From: an uncultured Lachnospiraceae bacterium
GTDB lineage: Bacteria > Bacillota > Clostridia > Lachnospirales > Lachnospiraceae
NCBI GenBank assembly: GCA_947567595.1
Contig: CANOMQ010000005.1
Span: 62,001 to 126,000 of the forward strand
DNA: 64,000 bases
Direction: 5' to 3'
A model generated the notes under the pieces. The model saw nothing but the letters and a program-made list of their open reading frames with translations, made no database searches and was not told where the DNA came from. Shown piece after piece: positions 17,921 to 27,086 of the stretch; position 1 is the first letter of the stretch, and the number at the start of each line of letters is the position of its first letter. Both the position numbers and the translations under genes were made by a program.

Positions 17921-19738
17921 ATGATAGAACACAGACTGACAGCTTATTTAAAAAAATACCGCTTAATCACGGACGGCTCCTTCGGGACATATTATGCGGA
18001 CAAGTATCAGACAAACGAAATGCCCGAGCTTGCAAACTGCGCAAAGGAACGGGCAGTCTGCGAGCGGGTGACGCAGATTCACGCGGAATATATCAGGGCA
18101 GGCGCGGCGCTTATCCGCACCAATACGTTTGCCGCCAACACCGTGCTTTTAGGGACAAACCGTGAGGGCGTGCGGAAAAATATCGTACAGGCGGTACGCC
18201 TTGCAAAGCTTGCCATGCAGAGCCTGCGGGACAGGGAAAAGTGCTTTCTTGCAGGAGACATCGGACCGATACCGCTTGACGCGCAGTATAAGGCGCAGGA
18301 CGCGGAAAAAGAATATTATATAATAGGAAGAAATTTTTTGGCAGAGGGAATTGACATCTTAAATTTCGAGACCTTTCCGGATCTTGCACAGATTTTACCT
18401 GCCATCAAACAGCTCAAAGCGGACGCGGCGCGCGAAAAGAGGGCGCTTTTTATTATGGTACAGTTCAGTGTGAACCAGTTTGGCTACAGTGCAGGCGGAA
18501 TGCGCGCAGGAAGGCTTTTGGAGCAGGCAGCGCAGTGCGCGGAAATTGACGCCGTAGGCTTAAACTGCGGCGTGGGACCCGTCCACATGGAACAGATTAT
18601 CCGCGCGCTTGACACAAGTAAATTGGACAAAAAGTATTTCATCGCGCTTCCGAATGCAGGCTACCCGAAGCGCGTCAGGAACCAAATCCGCTTTGGGAAC
18701 CAGCCCGATTATTTTGCGGGAAAAGTGGCAGGGTTTTGCGGGCAGTGCAGGGTGGACATTGTCGGAGGCTGCTGCGGCACGACGCCGGAATATATCAGGC
18801 TGCTGTCCGAAACGCTTGGCAGGACAAAAAAACCATGTGCAGTGCAGAAGCTGCAAAAGACAGTAAAGCCGGTATCCGTGACAAATCACGCATTTTACAA
18901 GGACAAAAAAGAGGGCAGAAAGCTCATTGCGGTAGAGCTTGCACCGCCCGCGAATGCAGATGACGAAAAGGTGCTTGACGCGGCGCATTACCTAAAGGAT
19001 TTAGGCGTTGACGTGCTGACCTTTCCCGACTCCCCGTCAGGGCGCACAAGGATTGATTCCGTGCTGATGGCGGAAAAAGTGCACCGCGAAACCGGAATGT
19101 GCGTCATGCCGCATATCTGCTGTCGTGACAAAAACGCGATTGCCATGCGCTCTTTGCTTTTGGGCGCGCACATCAATGATATCCACAATTTCCTGATGAT
19201 CACAGGCGACCCCGTCCCGACGCTGGTCAGACAGACGACAAAGGCGGTTTTCAATTTCGATTCGGTAGGGCTGATGAACATTGCGCGCGACATGAATGAG
19301 GAAAGCTTTCCGACAGCCCCAATCATCTATGGCGGGGCGATTAATCAGGGAAGAAGGAACTTTGACGTGGAGCTTTCGCGCGTACGCAAAAAAATGGAAG
19401 CAGGCGCGTCCTTTTTCCTGACACAGCCCGTCTTTACCGATGAGGCAATTGCACGTGTGCGCGACATCAAAAACAGGACAGGCGCATGTATTTTATGTGG
19501 AATCATGCCGTTTGTGAACCGGAAAAACGCGCTTTTTATGAAGAATGAAATTGCCGGGCTAGAGGTTCCCGATGAAATCATAAACCGTTACCCCGAGCAC
19601 GCCACACGCGAGGAGGGCGAAGCCGTGGGAATTGCAATTGCGGCACAACTCATTGCAAAAACAAAGGATTTTGCGGACGGATATTATTTTTCCTTTCCGT
19701 TTATCCGTGTGCATATGCTCAAACAAATTTTGCAATAG
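17921..19738 (+). CDS. Bifunctional homocysteine S-methyltransferase / methylenetetrahydrofolate reductase
   Basis: 605 aa fusion. Residues 1-300 form the homocysteine methyltransferase barrel: ITDGSFGTYY at the start, LNCGVG near 213 and GGCCGTTP near 284, whose cysteines bind zinc. Residues 320-605 match MetF-type methylenetetrahydrofolate reductase: AVELAPPANAD, VDVLTFPDSPSGRTR, FLMITGDPVP and FLTQPVFTDEA, the flavin and folate sites. The protein would make methyl-tetrahydrofolate and methionine in the cytosol, like Bacillus YitJ-type fusions. The ribosome binding site (AGGA at 17901) is rather far from the ATG. A sigma-28 promoter for the flagellar genes begins just after the stop. Confidence 0.9.
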   Translation: MIEHRLTAYLKKYRLITDGSFGTYYADKYQTNEMPELANCAKERAVCERVTQIHAEYIRAGAALIRTNTFAANTVLLGTNREGVRKNIVQAVRLAKLAMQSLRDREKCFLAGDIGPIPLDAQYKAQDAEKEYYIIGRNFLAEGIDILNFETFPDLAQILPAIKQLKADAAREKRALFIMVQFSVNQFGYSAGGMRAGRLLEQAAQCAEIDAVGLNCGVGPVHMEQIIRALDTSKLDKKYFIALPNAGYPKRVRNQIRFGNQPDYFAGKVAGFCGQCRVDIVGGCCGTTPEYIRLLSETLGRTKKPCAVQKLQKTVKPVSVTNHAFYKDKKEGRKLIAVELAPPANADDEKVLDAAHYLKDLGVDVLTFPDSPSGRTRIDSVLMAEKVHRETGMCVMPHICCRDKNAIAMRSLLLGAHINDIHNFLMITGDPVPTLVRQTTKAVFNFDSVGLMNIARDMNEESFPTAPIIYGGAINQGRRNFDVELSRVRKKMEAGASFFLTQPVFTDEAIARVRDIKNRTGACILCGIMPFVNRKNALFMKNEIAGLEVPDEIINRYPEHATREEGEAVGIAIAAQLIAKTKDFADGYYFSFPFIRVHMLKQILQ

Positions 19739-19741
19739 CTA

Positions 19742-19768
19742 TAAAGTAAATGGAAAAACAACCGATAA
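19742..19768 (+). promoter_or_regulatory. Sigma-28 promoter of the flgM operon
   Basis: TAAA at 19742, 15 bases, then ACCGATAA ending at 19768. This matches the flagellar sigma factor consensus TAAA-N15-GCCGATAA with one change. The start of flgM is about 87 bases downstream. Confidence 0.85.
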
Positions 19769-19854
19769 ACTAGATATAAAAGTAAAAAATTATTATGGAT
19801 TTTTAATAATTGATTACAATATATGTACGTTCAATAAGGAAGGAGGAGTCTTAT

Positions 19855-20136
19855 ATGCGTATAGATGCTTACAATCAGCTACAGCAGATTTATGGGACAA
19901 AAAAATTAAACAAAGTAGAGGGAAAGAAGACGACAGCGACATCCTTCCGCGATCAGTTAATTTTGTCATCAACCGCAATGGATACCGCCATAGCGAAGCA
20001 GGCAGTTGCAAACGCGCCCGACGTGCGGGAGGATTTGGTAGGTTCCTTAAAGCAGCGGATTGACAATGATACCTACGAGGTAGATGTTGACGATTTCGCA
20101 GAAAAACTGTTGGAAAAGTATAACGGATTATTTTAA
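19855..20136 (+). CDS. flgM: Anti-sigma-28 factor FlgM
   Basis: 93 aa. ATG 19855 is chosen because AAGGAGGAG lies 7 bases upstream. It opens with MRIDAYNQLQQIYG, a common FlgM start, and the C-terminal half VREDLVGSLKQRIDNDTYEVD followed by DDFAEKLLEKY matches the sigma-28 binding helices of FlgM. FlgM holds sigma-28 inactive until the hook is finished and FlgM is exported. Here the gene sits under a sigma-28 promoter and leads the late flagellar operon, giving a feedback loop. Confidence 0.9.
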   Translation: MRIDAYNQLQQIYGTKKLNKVEGKKTTATSFRDQLILSSTAMDTAIAKQAVANAPDVREDLVGSLKQRIDNDTYEVDVDDFAEKLLEKYNGLF

Positions 20137-20155
20137 GGGAGGATTTTGATAATAG

Positions 20156-20674
20156 GTGGCTAGCTTATTAGAAAATTTAATTGATGTGCTCGACAAGGAA
20201 AACACGGAGTATGAAAAGCTCATCGTCCTTGCCGAGGATAAAACTCCCACGATTGTCAAGGGAGATGTAGAGAGCCTGTCAAAGATCACGGAGGATGAAC
20301 AGGAAATCGTAGGCAGAATCCAGAAAATGGAAAAACAGAGGTTAAAAGTTCTGGCTGATGTTGCCAACGTAGTAAACAGGGATGTTGAAACATTGAAACT
20401 AATAGACCTGATTCAGATGCTCGAAAAGATGCCCGACCAGCAAAAAAAGCTGAAGGACGTACATGAATGTTTGAAAAAGACCACGGAAAAGCTTCGGGAA
20501 ATTAACGACAAAAACCAAATGCTTTTAGCGGATAAGCTTGATATGGTCGAGTTCAACTTAAACATGATAAGAGCTATGAAGTCTGCGCCGCAAACAGCCA
20601 ATTATTCAAAAGACGCATACACGAGTGGAGAAGTGCTTGGTATCTTTCATGGTGGTTTCGACGCAAAACAATAA
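20156..20674 (+). CDS. flgN: Flagellar export chaperone FlgN
   Basis: 172 aa, almost fully helical and rich in Lys and Glu, as expected for FlgN, which escorts the hook-filament junction proteins FlgK and FlgL to the export gate. Helices include LLENLIDVLDKENTEYEKLI and ITEDEQEIVGRIQKMEKQ. Starts at GTG 20156; an in-frame TAG lies just before, so no earlier start is possible, and the GGGAGG site is a rather long 13 bases away. It is 19 bases after flgM and directly before flgK, the standard order. Confidence 0.85.
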   Translation: MASLLENLIDVLDKENTEYEKLIVLAEDKTPTIVKGDVESLSKITEDEQEIVGRIQKMEKQRLKVLADVANVVNRDVETLKLIDLIQMLEKMPDQQKKLKDVHECLKKTTEKLREINDKNQMLLADKLDMVEFNLNMIRAMKSAPQTANYSKDAYTSGEVLGIFHGGFDAKQ

Positions 20675-20699
20675 CGACGAAAACACGAGGTGAGATGCC

Positions 20700-22499
20700 A
20701 TGTCTTTATTTGGGGATTTATATATTGGTGACAGCGGACTGAGAACATCGCAGAACGCGTTGAATACAGTCGCACACAACCTTTCCAATCTGAACACACC
20801 CGGTTATGTCCGCCAGCAGGTGGCAAATACCGATACCACATACACAAACACGACCGGCAACGCAAAGTTTCGGGTCGGCGACGGCGTAAAGTACGCCGAG
20901 TGCCGTCACGTCAGGGACGCATTCCTTGACGCGACCTACCGCAATGAAAAAGGCCGGTGCGATTATTATGAAAAATCTTATGCAGCAATGACGGAAATCG
21001 AAGATATTTTGGGCGAGCTTGACGGGGCAGCGTTTAAAGGCTCTTTGCAGGGGCTTTGGACCTCCATTCAAAATCTCTCGACCTCACCCAACGATAACAC
21101 GTACATTTCGCTGTTTGTATCCAAGGCAGCAGCATTCATGGAAAATGCGACATCTGTTTACAGCTCGTTTATAGAGCTTCAGACCAGTTTAAATAAGCAG
21201 GTGATACAATCCGTAAATAAGATTAATTCCATCGGAAAGCAGATTCATGAGCTGAACAAACAAATAACAAAAATAGAGGTTGCAGGCGTTGAGCATGCAA
21301 ATGACCTTCGGGACAAGAGGGATTTGCTGATTGATGAGCTTGCAGGTTACGGGAATATTGACTGTGAGGAGCAGCCAAACGGTATGGTGACAATCCGGTT
21401 CAACCATAACGATTTTGTGACACAGAATGGCGCCTTTGAGATGGGGATGCTCATTGATGAGGATACGGGCTTTGCCAGTCCTTATTGGACACAGAATGTC
21501 AGGTACACGACGGATGAAAAAGGCGTCCGGATTCCCGATTATACATCGGCACAGGTGTTTGACTTGTCAGAGGAAATTTCGACAAAGAGGGATACGGATG
21601 TAGGTTCGCTGCGTGCACTCCTTCTTGCAAGAGGAGACCATGCGGCAAATTACACGGATTTGGACGTGAACGCCTGCACGGATCAGAAGCTCAAGGCACT
21701 TGGCATTACAAAAGGACAGTATAATGAAGAATACGGCTTGAAATACTATAATGACTACGTTGCGAAATCGTCCGTTATGAACATCATGGCGGAGTTTGAC
21801 AATATCGTTCATGCTGTTACAACCGCTGTCAACGACGTTTTGTTTGACGCCGCGAAGATGAATCCCGTGAGCGGATATCTTTTAAACAACGACGGTTCCC
21901 CGATGCAGCTCTTCCTAAAGAGTGAGTCGCCCGCCTATAAGAAGGTCGTGCTCACCACGGCAGAGGAGCAGGAGCTGAGAGCCCAAGGCGTAAAACTGAT
22001 GGAGGTTTTCGACAAGGACGGGAAAAGAGTAGAGCACACGTTTTGGCAATATAATGAGGAGGATCCGAACAGTCCATACTCCCTTTATAACTGTGCGAAC
22101 CTCAAAATCAATGAAAAACTGCTTCAGATGCCGGCACTGCTTAAGTTTAAGTGGGAAGAGGATTCGGTGGATTACAACATTGGAACGGCGTTAATCGAGC
22201 AGTTCCAGAAGGGTACCTTGTACTTAAATCCGAATGCAACGCAGATGAGTACCTTTGAAAGCTGCTACGAGGATCTTATGGCACAGGTGTCCAATTCCGG
22301 CTATGTGTTCCATCAGTTGACGGAGTTCCAGCAGCTTGCGGTTGAAAATGCGGACAATGAACGGCAGACGGTAATTGGTGTTTCCTCCGACGAGGAATTG
22401 GAACATATGATTATGTATCAGAACGCTTACAATGCCGCAAGCAGATATATTACGGTGGTCAACGACATGCTTGACACACTGATTAGCGTAGGCGCATAA
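20700..22499 (+). CDS. flgK: Flagellar hook-associated protein FlgK (copy 1)
   Basis: 599 aa. The N-terminus has the FlgK D0 pattern LYIGDSGLRTSQNALNTVAHN then LSNLNTPGYVRQQV. The first coiled domain contains INSIGKQIHELNKQITKIE and ANDLRDKRDLLIDELAGYG, a conserved FlgK stretch. The end, EELEHMIMYQNAYNAASRYI and VVNDMLDTLISVGA, is the C-terminal D0 helix. FlgK forms the first ring between hook and filament. A second, diverged FlgK follows 26 bases downstream. The ribosome binding site GAGGTGAG precedes ATG 20700. Confidence 0.92.
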   Translation: MSLFGDLYIGDSGLRTSQNALNTVAHNLSNLNTPGYVRQQVANTDTTYTNTTGNAKFRVGDGVKYAECRHVRDAFLDATYRNEKGRCDYYEKSYAAMTEIEDILGELDGAAFKGSLQGLWTSIQNLSTSPNDNTYISLFVSKAAAFMENATSVYSSFIELQTSLNKQVIQSVNKINSIGKQIHELNKQITKIEVAGVEHANDLRDKRDLLIDELAGYGNIDCEEQPNGMVTIRFNHNDFVTQNGAFEMGMLIDEDTGFASPYWTQNVRYTTDEKGVRIPDYTSAQVFDLSEEISTKRDTDVGSLRALLLARGDHAANYTDLDVNACTDQKLKALGITKGQYNEEYGLKYYNDYVAKSSVMNIMAEFDNIVHAVTTAVNDVLFDAAKMNPVSGYLLNNDGSPMQLFLKSESPAYKKVVLTTAEEQELRAQGVKLMEVFDKDGKRVEHTFWQYNEEDPNSPYSLYNCANLKINEKLLQMPALLKFKWEEDSVDYNIGTALIEQFQKGTLYLNPNATQMSTFESCYEDLMAQVSNSGYVFHQLTEFQQLAVENADNERQTVIGVSSDEELEHMIMYQNAYNAASRYITVVNDMLDTLISVGA

Positions 22500-22525
22500 G
22501 GGATTCGATGAAAGGGGAAAGATAA

Positions 22526-24409
22526 ATGCCATCAACATTTTTAGGTTTAAATACTTCATATACAGGTCTGGTTGCGTCAAACGCGTCACTCAATACGACC
22601 GCCAACAATATTGCAAATATCGAGACACCGGGATATTCCAGACAGCAGGTGAACCAGACGGCGGCGGAGGCGATGCAGTTTTTTGCAACGTATGGCTGCG
22701 TGGGCGCAGGCGTTGACATTTTGGGCGCAGAGCGGGTACGCGATGTTTTCTATGACGAAAAATACTGGTCAAACAATTCCAAGCTTGGAGAGATGGATGA
22801 GAAATGGTACTACAGCAATATTATACAGGAGTACCTGCGGGATCAAAGGGGAACCAATGCGGTAGAAGGCTTTGTACAGATTTTTGAGAAATATCAGAAC
22901 ACGCTTTTGGAACTTAAGAAGGCTACGGATCAAAAGAACCATGCGCTTGATTTTATCGGCTCCGCGGGAAAGCTCTGCGAGTATTTTCGGATTATGTACA
23001 ATAATTTTCAAAAGATGCAGACCGATGTCAATGATGATATCAAGGTTAAGACGGATAAGATTAACAGTCTGTCACAGCAGATTGCATCCTTAAACAAGCA
23101 GATAAACATCGTTGAGGTCAACGGACTTGCAAAAGCAAACGATCTTCGAGACAAGAGGGATTTGCTGATTGACGAGCTTTCCGCAATTACGGACGTGAAG
23201 TGTGAGGAGACGGAAATCCTTGATGCACAGGGGCGCTTTACGGGAATGCATGACTACAGTGTGCGAATCTGCGGCGGACAGTCGTTGGTGTCCGGCTATA
23301 ATTACAGGCAGCTTGAGTGTGTGCCTAGAGCGACATGGCAGAAAGTCAACCAAAATGACGCGGATGGACTTTATGATGTGCGTTGGACGGATACAAAGGA
23401 GGATTTGGGTGTCTGCGCAAAGAACACAGGCGGCGAGCTGAAGGGGCTTTTTGAGGTAAGGGACGGAAATAATTACGAGGCGTTCAGCGGAAGGGTGACG
23501 GCAGTCGATACCTTAAAGCAAAGCGTTACGGTCAGGGTGACGGACGATTATTTAACCAGTATGTCAAAGTCAACGCTGCCGCTCACAGACGGACGCATTA
23601 TGCTTGGCGGGGAATACTATTACTATAAAGATTATGATTTTAAGCTGGACGATGACGGCAATTGCTATTACACCTTCAATTTATCGCAAGATCGGTCGAG
23701 AAACCCGGCAGGCCCCACAAAGGATTTAATCAAACAGAGCGCGTCGGTAGGACAGAAGGTTAATTATCAGGGCATTCCCTATTATATGGAGCAGATGAAT
23801 GAGTGGGTGCGCGATTACGCGTATAATTTTAACAAATATTACAGTGTGGAAGGTTCCACGGACTGCAATGAGGATTTGCTTCCGGAAGGCAGTATTTTCT
23901 ATACAGGCAAGAATGCCACAAAAGGTGAACAGTATGCAATGGACGTAAAAATCGGTGATAAAGAGTACAAGACGGGTTCACAGACGGGTTATTACAACCT
24001 TACGGCAGGAAACTTTGAGGTGTTGCAGGAGCTTCAGAATGATGCAAGCAAGATGGGAACGCATACAGTCGAGACAGACGGTACGGCAAAGTATGATGTG
24101 ATAGGAAATCTGCATGATGTGGGCAGAAACAAGGATAAAATGACATTCAGGGGCTGCTCCGCGCAGGAGTATCTGGAATGTATGCTTGGAGATTCCGCAC
24201 TGAATGCAGAGAGCGCATACAGCTTTCAGAATTTGTATGAAAACATTAAGGAATCCATTGCGAATAACCGCTATTCCATCAGCGGCGTTGACGAGGACGA
24301 GGAAGGTGCAAACATGATTAAGTTCCAGAATGCATATAACCTTGCAAGTAAGATGATATCCGTATTAAGCGAATGCTACGACAGACTGATTAATGCAACG
24401 GGTGTATAA
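22526..24409 (+). CDS. flgK: Flagellar hook-associated protein FlgK (copy 2)
   Basis: 627 aa, FlgK family. It opens with LGLNTSYTGLVASNASLNTTAN and IANIETPGYSRQQVNQ, has the same KANDLRDKRDLLIDELSAIT stretch as copy 1, and ends with GANMIKFQNAYNLASKMISV and LSECYDRLINATGV. The middle, about residues 290-460, is quite different from copy 1. The two copies may form a mixed junction ring, or one may replace the other in some conditions; that is inference. Base use resembles copy 1, so the duplication is not recent. Confidence 0.9.
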   Translation: MPSTFLGLNTSYTGLVASNASLNTTANNIANIETPGYSRQQVNQTAAEAMQFFATYGCVGAGVDILGAERVRDVFYDEKYWSNNSKLGEMDEKWYYSNIIQEYLRDQRGTNAVEGFVQIFEKYQNTLLELKKATDQKNHALDFIGSAGKLCEYFRIMYNNFQKMQTDVNDDIKVKTDKINSLSQQIASLNKQINIVEVNGLAKANDLRDKRDLLIDELSAITDVKCEETEILDAQGRFTGMHDYSVRICGGQSLVSGYNYRQLECVPRATWQKVNQNDADGLYDVRWTDTKEDLGVCAKNTGGELKGLFEVRDGNNYEAFSGRVTAVDTLKQSVTVRVTDDYLTSMSKSTLPLTDGRIMLGGEYYYYKDYDFKLDDDGNCYYTFNLSQDRSRNPAGPTKDLIKQSASVGQKVNYQGIPYYMEQMNEWVRDYAYNFNKYYSVEGSTDCNEDLLPEGSIFYTGKNATKGEQYAMDVKIGDKEYKTGSQTGYYNLTAGNFEVLQELQNDASKMGTHTVETDGTAKYDVIGNLHDVGRNKDKMTFRGCSAQEYLECMLGDSALNAESAYSFQNLYENIKESIANNRYSISGVDEDEEGANMIKFQNAYNLASKMISVLSECYDRLINATGV

Positions 24410-24472
24410 AACGTAAAAATGAAATTTTGCACACGGTAAGGAGAAGTTTATTATATTGGAGGAGAAATTGAT

Positions 24473-26209
24473 ATGGCAATGCGAATAACCACGAAAATGA
24501 TGCAGAATACATCACTTCGAAATCTGAATGTCAATAAGCAGCGTCAGGAGATGCTTACGAATCAGATGGCGACAGGCAAAAAGATTACGCGTCCTTCTGA
24601 CGATCCCGTAATCGCGATCCGTTCGCTGAAGTTAAATGCATCACTGGATAGAATAGACCAGTATTATGAGAGAAATTCGAACGACGCCCGAAGCTGGCTT
24701 GATCTGACGGATAAGGCAATTGATACGGTAGCAGCAATCCTTGGCGGCGATGACGGAATGCGTCAGATGCTGGTACAGGCATCAAACAGCTACAATGAAA
24801 ATGAGGACATTTCTGCCATTGTTGAAAAGCTTGTCAATCTTGCGTCAGAGGTTTACTCCGTAGGAAATGCGGACAGTGCGGGCAGATCCCTGTTTACAGG
24901 GTATCGGACAGACCTGCCGCTTACCTTTACCGAGGGTAAGGAAGAGCTCTACAAAATCACGGAGCAGCTTACAAATCTTGATATGGATAAGCTGACTTAT
25001 GTGGGAACGGGCTGCTTAAAGGAGCTCAATGAAGGAAACGCTGTCTCAAAGGATCCGGCAGATGCGACAAAATACCTGATGGATACCACGGAATTTGACG
25101 TGACCACAAATGATATTTACCGATTCCGCCTTGCATATCAGAATACGGATATCGTAAAGGAAAAAATGGTTCAGCAGGTGGATGGAAATGGTGTTCCTGT
25201 AGTTGATGCGGATGGAAAGCCTGTAATGGAAGTGGCAAAGGATCCCAATACAGGACAGACGCTTTATGAGCCGAACATCAAATTTGAGTTTGGTGATTTC
25301 AAATCCAAAACCGGTACAACAGTATATAGCATCAATCCGGTATATGATGAGGATGGAAATCCCGTTCCGTCGAAGAACATCCGGTTTTTCGAAAGCGGTA
25401 CGGAAGAAGCATATATGGCTGCGGTAAAGGATCCGGACGCCGTTGTATATATTGCAAGCACAGGCGAGCTTCTGCTTGGAAGCAACGTGAAGCAGACCGT
25501 GTCTGAGCTGGAGCATGATGTGGAGATCCGCATTAGCTATGAAAAGACAAACTGGCAGAAGAATGACCTCGATCCGGTTCATTATTTCTATACTGAGCGC
25601 AAGCATGAAATACAGGACCGCTGGCTGCAATATAACGAACACTTTCTTGAAGACCCTACGGCAAGCGGAAAACAGATTATCGAGTACGATATCGGAAGCA
25701 ATCAGACAATCCGTGTCAATACCACGGCAGATGAGTTGTTTTCCCATGATATCGGCAGGGACATCGAGGAATTAAAGCGGATGGTTGACGATGACAAGGT
25801 GATTGCCGCAAACATCGAAACCATTAAGGAATTAATCGATTCCAATAAATACGAGGGTGAGGATTTAAAGCAGCTTGAGCTGGAGAAGGCAGCGCTGGAG
25901 AAGGCAAAGACCTATTCCGGGAAAAAGATTATGTCTAGACTTGGCGAACTGATTACTGCGTTTGACGGATACAAAGAGGATGTCAGTACTGCAACAACGA
26001 ACTGCGGTTCAAGAGGCAGCCGTCTGACACTGATCCAGAACCGTTTATCCACATCACAGACAAACTACAAGGAGCTTGTCAGTGAGAATGAGGACGCAGA
26101 TTATGCCCAGCTTACCGTACAGCTTAGCAGCATCAAGACGTCTTACGAGGCGGCGCTTTCGTCAATCAGCTATGTAATGCAGACCTCGCTGCTTGACTAT
26201 ATCAGATAA
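24473..26209 (+). CDS. flgL: Flagellar hook-filament junction protein FlgL, enlarged
   Basis: 578 aa against about 300 for typical FlgL. The N-terminus MRITTKMMQNTSLRNLNVNK, with GKKITRPSDDPV, is the FlgL D0-D1 signature, and the C-terminus TTNCGSRGSRLTLIQNRLST through YEAALSSISYVMQTSLLDYI completes it. The extra length sits in the middle, roughly residues 160-460, which should protrude from the junction. GGAGGAGAA precedes ATG 24473. It completes the chaperone-junction block flgN-flgK-flgK-flgL. Confidence 0.9.
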   Translation: MAMRITTKMMQNTSLRNLNVNKQRQEMLTNQMATGKKITRPSDDPVIAIRSLKLNASLDRIDQYYERNSNDARSWLDLTDKAIDTVAAILGGDDGMRQMLVQASNSYNENEDISAIVEKLVNLASEVYSVGNADSAGRSLFTGYRTDLPLTFTEGKEELYKITEQLTNLDMDKLTYVGTGCLKELNEGNAVSKDPADATKYLMDTTEFDVTTNDIYRFRLAYQNTDIVKEKMVQQVDGNGVPVVDADGKPVMEVAKDPNTGQTLYEPNIKFEFGDFKSKTGTTVYSINPVYDEDGNPVPSKNIRFFESGTEEAYMAAVKDPDAVVYIASTGELLLGSNVKQTVSELEHDVEIRISYEKTNWQKNDLDPVHYFYTERKHEIQDRWLQYNEHFLEDPTASGKQIIEYDIGSNQTIRVNTTADELFSHDIGRDIEELKRMVDDDKVIAANIETIKELIDSNKYEGEDLKQLELEKAALEKAKTYSGKKIMSRLGELITAFDGYKEDVSTATTNCGSRGSRLTLIQNRLSTSQTNYKELVSENEDADYAQLTVQLSSIKTSYEAALSSISYVMQTSLLDYIR

Positions 26210-26248
26210 ATAGCATTCATTATAATTAGCAGAAATAGGGAGATTAAT

Positions 26249-26713
26249 ATGGTAGAAGTAAATACAAAAGCATTTGGAAAGATTGCCATAGAGGATGAAA
26301 AAATTATCCGCTTTGAGCATGGAATACTGGGATTTCCCGACCTAAAGGATTTTACCCTGATTTTTAACATAGAGAAGGGTGCAGAGTCAGCAATCAAATG
26401 GCTCCAGTCACTTGACGAGCCGAATTTTGCGATGCCGGTCATGGATCCGAACCTTGTGATGGATGAATACACGCCGATGTTTGACAGGGAGCTGTTAAAG
26501 CCCTTGGGCGGGGAACTCATTCCGGATAACCTGATGATGCTTGTGACCGTGACTGTTCCAAAGGACATCACACAGACGACAGTCAACCTCAAAGCGCCGA
26601 TTATTGTAAATGTAGAGGAGCGCAAGGCAGTACAGCTTATCAGTGATGATGACACATACAGCATTAAATACGCGATCTATGACAAGATCAAGGCAAAGAA
26701 GGCAGGTGATTAA
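26249..26713 (+). CDS. fliW: Flagellar assembly factor FliW
   Basis: 154 aa, typical FliW length. It shows KAFGKIAIEDEKIIRFEHG, ILGFPDLKDFTLI, LKPLGGELIPDNLMMLVTV and NLKAPIIVN, all standard FliW stretches. In Bacillus, FliW binds either flagellin or CsrA: when flagellin is exported, freed FliW takes CsrA off the flagellin mRNA. Here it is followed at once by csrA and a few genes later by flagellin genes whose leaders carry CsrA-like sites, so the same switch is expected. Confidence 0.93.
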   Translation: MVEVNTKAFGKIAIEDEKIIRFEHGILGFPDLKDFTLIFNIEKGAESAIKWLQSLDEPNFAMPVMDPNLVMDEYTPMFDRELLKPLGGELIPDNLMMLVTVTVPKDITQTTVNLKAPIIVNVEERKAVQLISDDDTYSIKYAIYDKIKAKKAGD

Positions 26714-26714
26714 T

Positions 26715-26936
26715 ATGTTGGCACTATCAAGAAAAAAAGGCGAGGCATTAATGATTAACAACGACATCGAAATAACGGTGCTCGACATAAAGGGAGAACA
26801 GGTAAAAATTGGAATTGCCGCTCCCAAACAGGTACCTGTATACCGTAAAGAAGTATACCTGCAGATACAGGAGGCAAATAAGGAAGCCACAAACAACACT
26901 GCGGCAGTGGAGCAGTTGGCAAATTTGTTTCAATAA
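26715..26936 (+). CDS. csrA: Translational regulator CsrA
   Basis: 73 aa. ATG 26715 is chosen (MLALSRKKGEALMINND, the canonical start) with AGGTGAT just upstream in the end of fliW; a longer reading from 26643 lies within fliW. VKIGIAAPKQVPVYRKEVY is the conserved RNA-binding edge strand and following region. CsrA dimers bind GGA motifs in mRNA leaders and block translation; FliW counteracts it. A terminator follows. Confidence 0.95.
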   Translation: MLALSRKKGEALMINNDIEITVLDIKGEQVKIGIAAPKQVPVYRKEVYLQIQEANKEATNNTAAVEQLANLFQ

Positions 26937-26963
26937 AGCACAAAAATACCATAAATAAAACAG

Positions 26964-26995
26964 AAAATGTTTATAGCTACTATAAACATTTTTTG
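26964..26995 (+). terminator. Rho-independent terminator after csrA
   Basis: AAAATGTTTATAG and CTATAAACATTTT form a perfect 13-base stem with a CTA loop, followed by more Ts. It ends the flgM-csrA operon. Its right arm also contains the TAAA of the next promoter. Confidence 0.85.
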
Positions 26996-27010
26996 CTTTA
27001 TAACCGATAT
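26983..27010 (+). promoter_or_regulatory. Sigma-28 promoter of the flaG-fliD operon
   Basis: TAAA at 26983 and CCGATAT at 27004, 17 bases between them, one or two more than in the other promoters here. It lies about 75 bases before flaG. Confidence 0.65.
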
Positions 27011-27086
27011 ACACTATAACTGGACTTATAAAGATATGCTCAATTTGAGCATGCGTATATGCAAAGAAACATGGAGGTGAAAAAGC

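Noticed and set aside
25046-25747. 233-codon open frame on the minus strand
   Set aside because: Antisense shadow inside flgL; Cys- and Ile-rich with no start signal.
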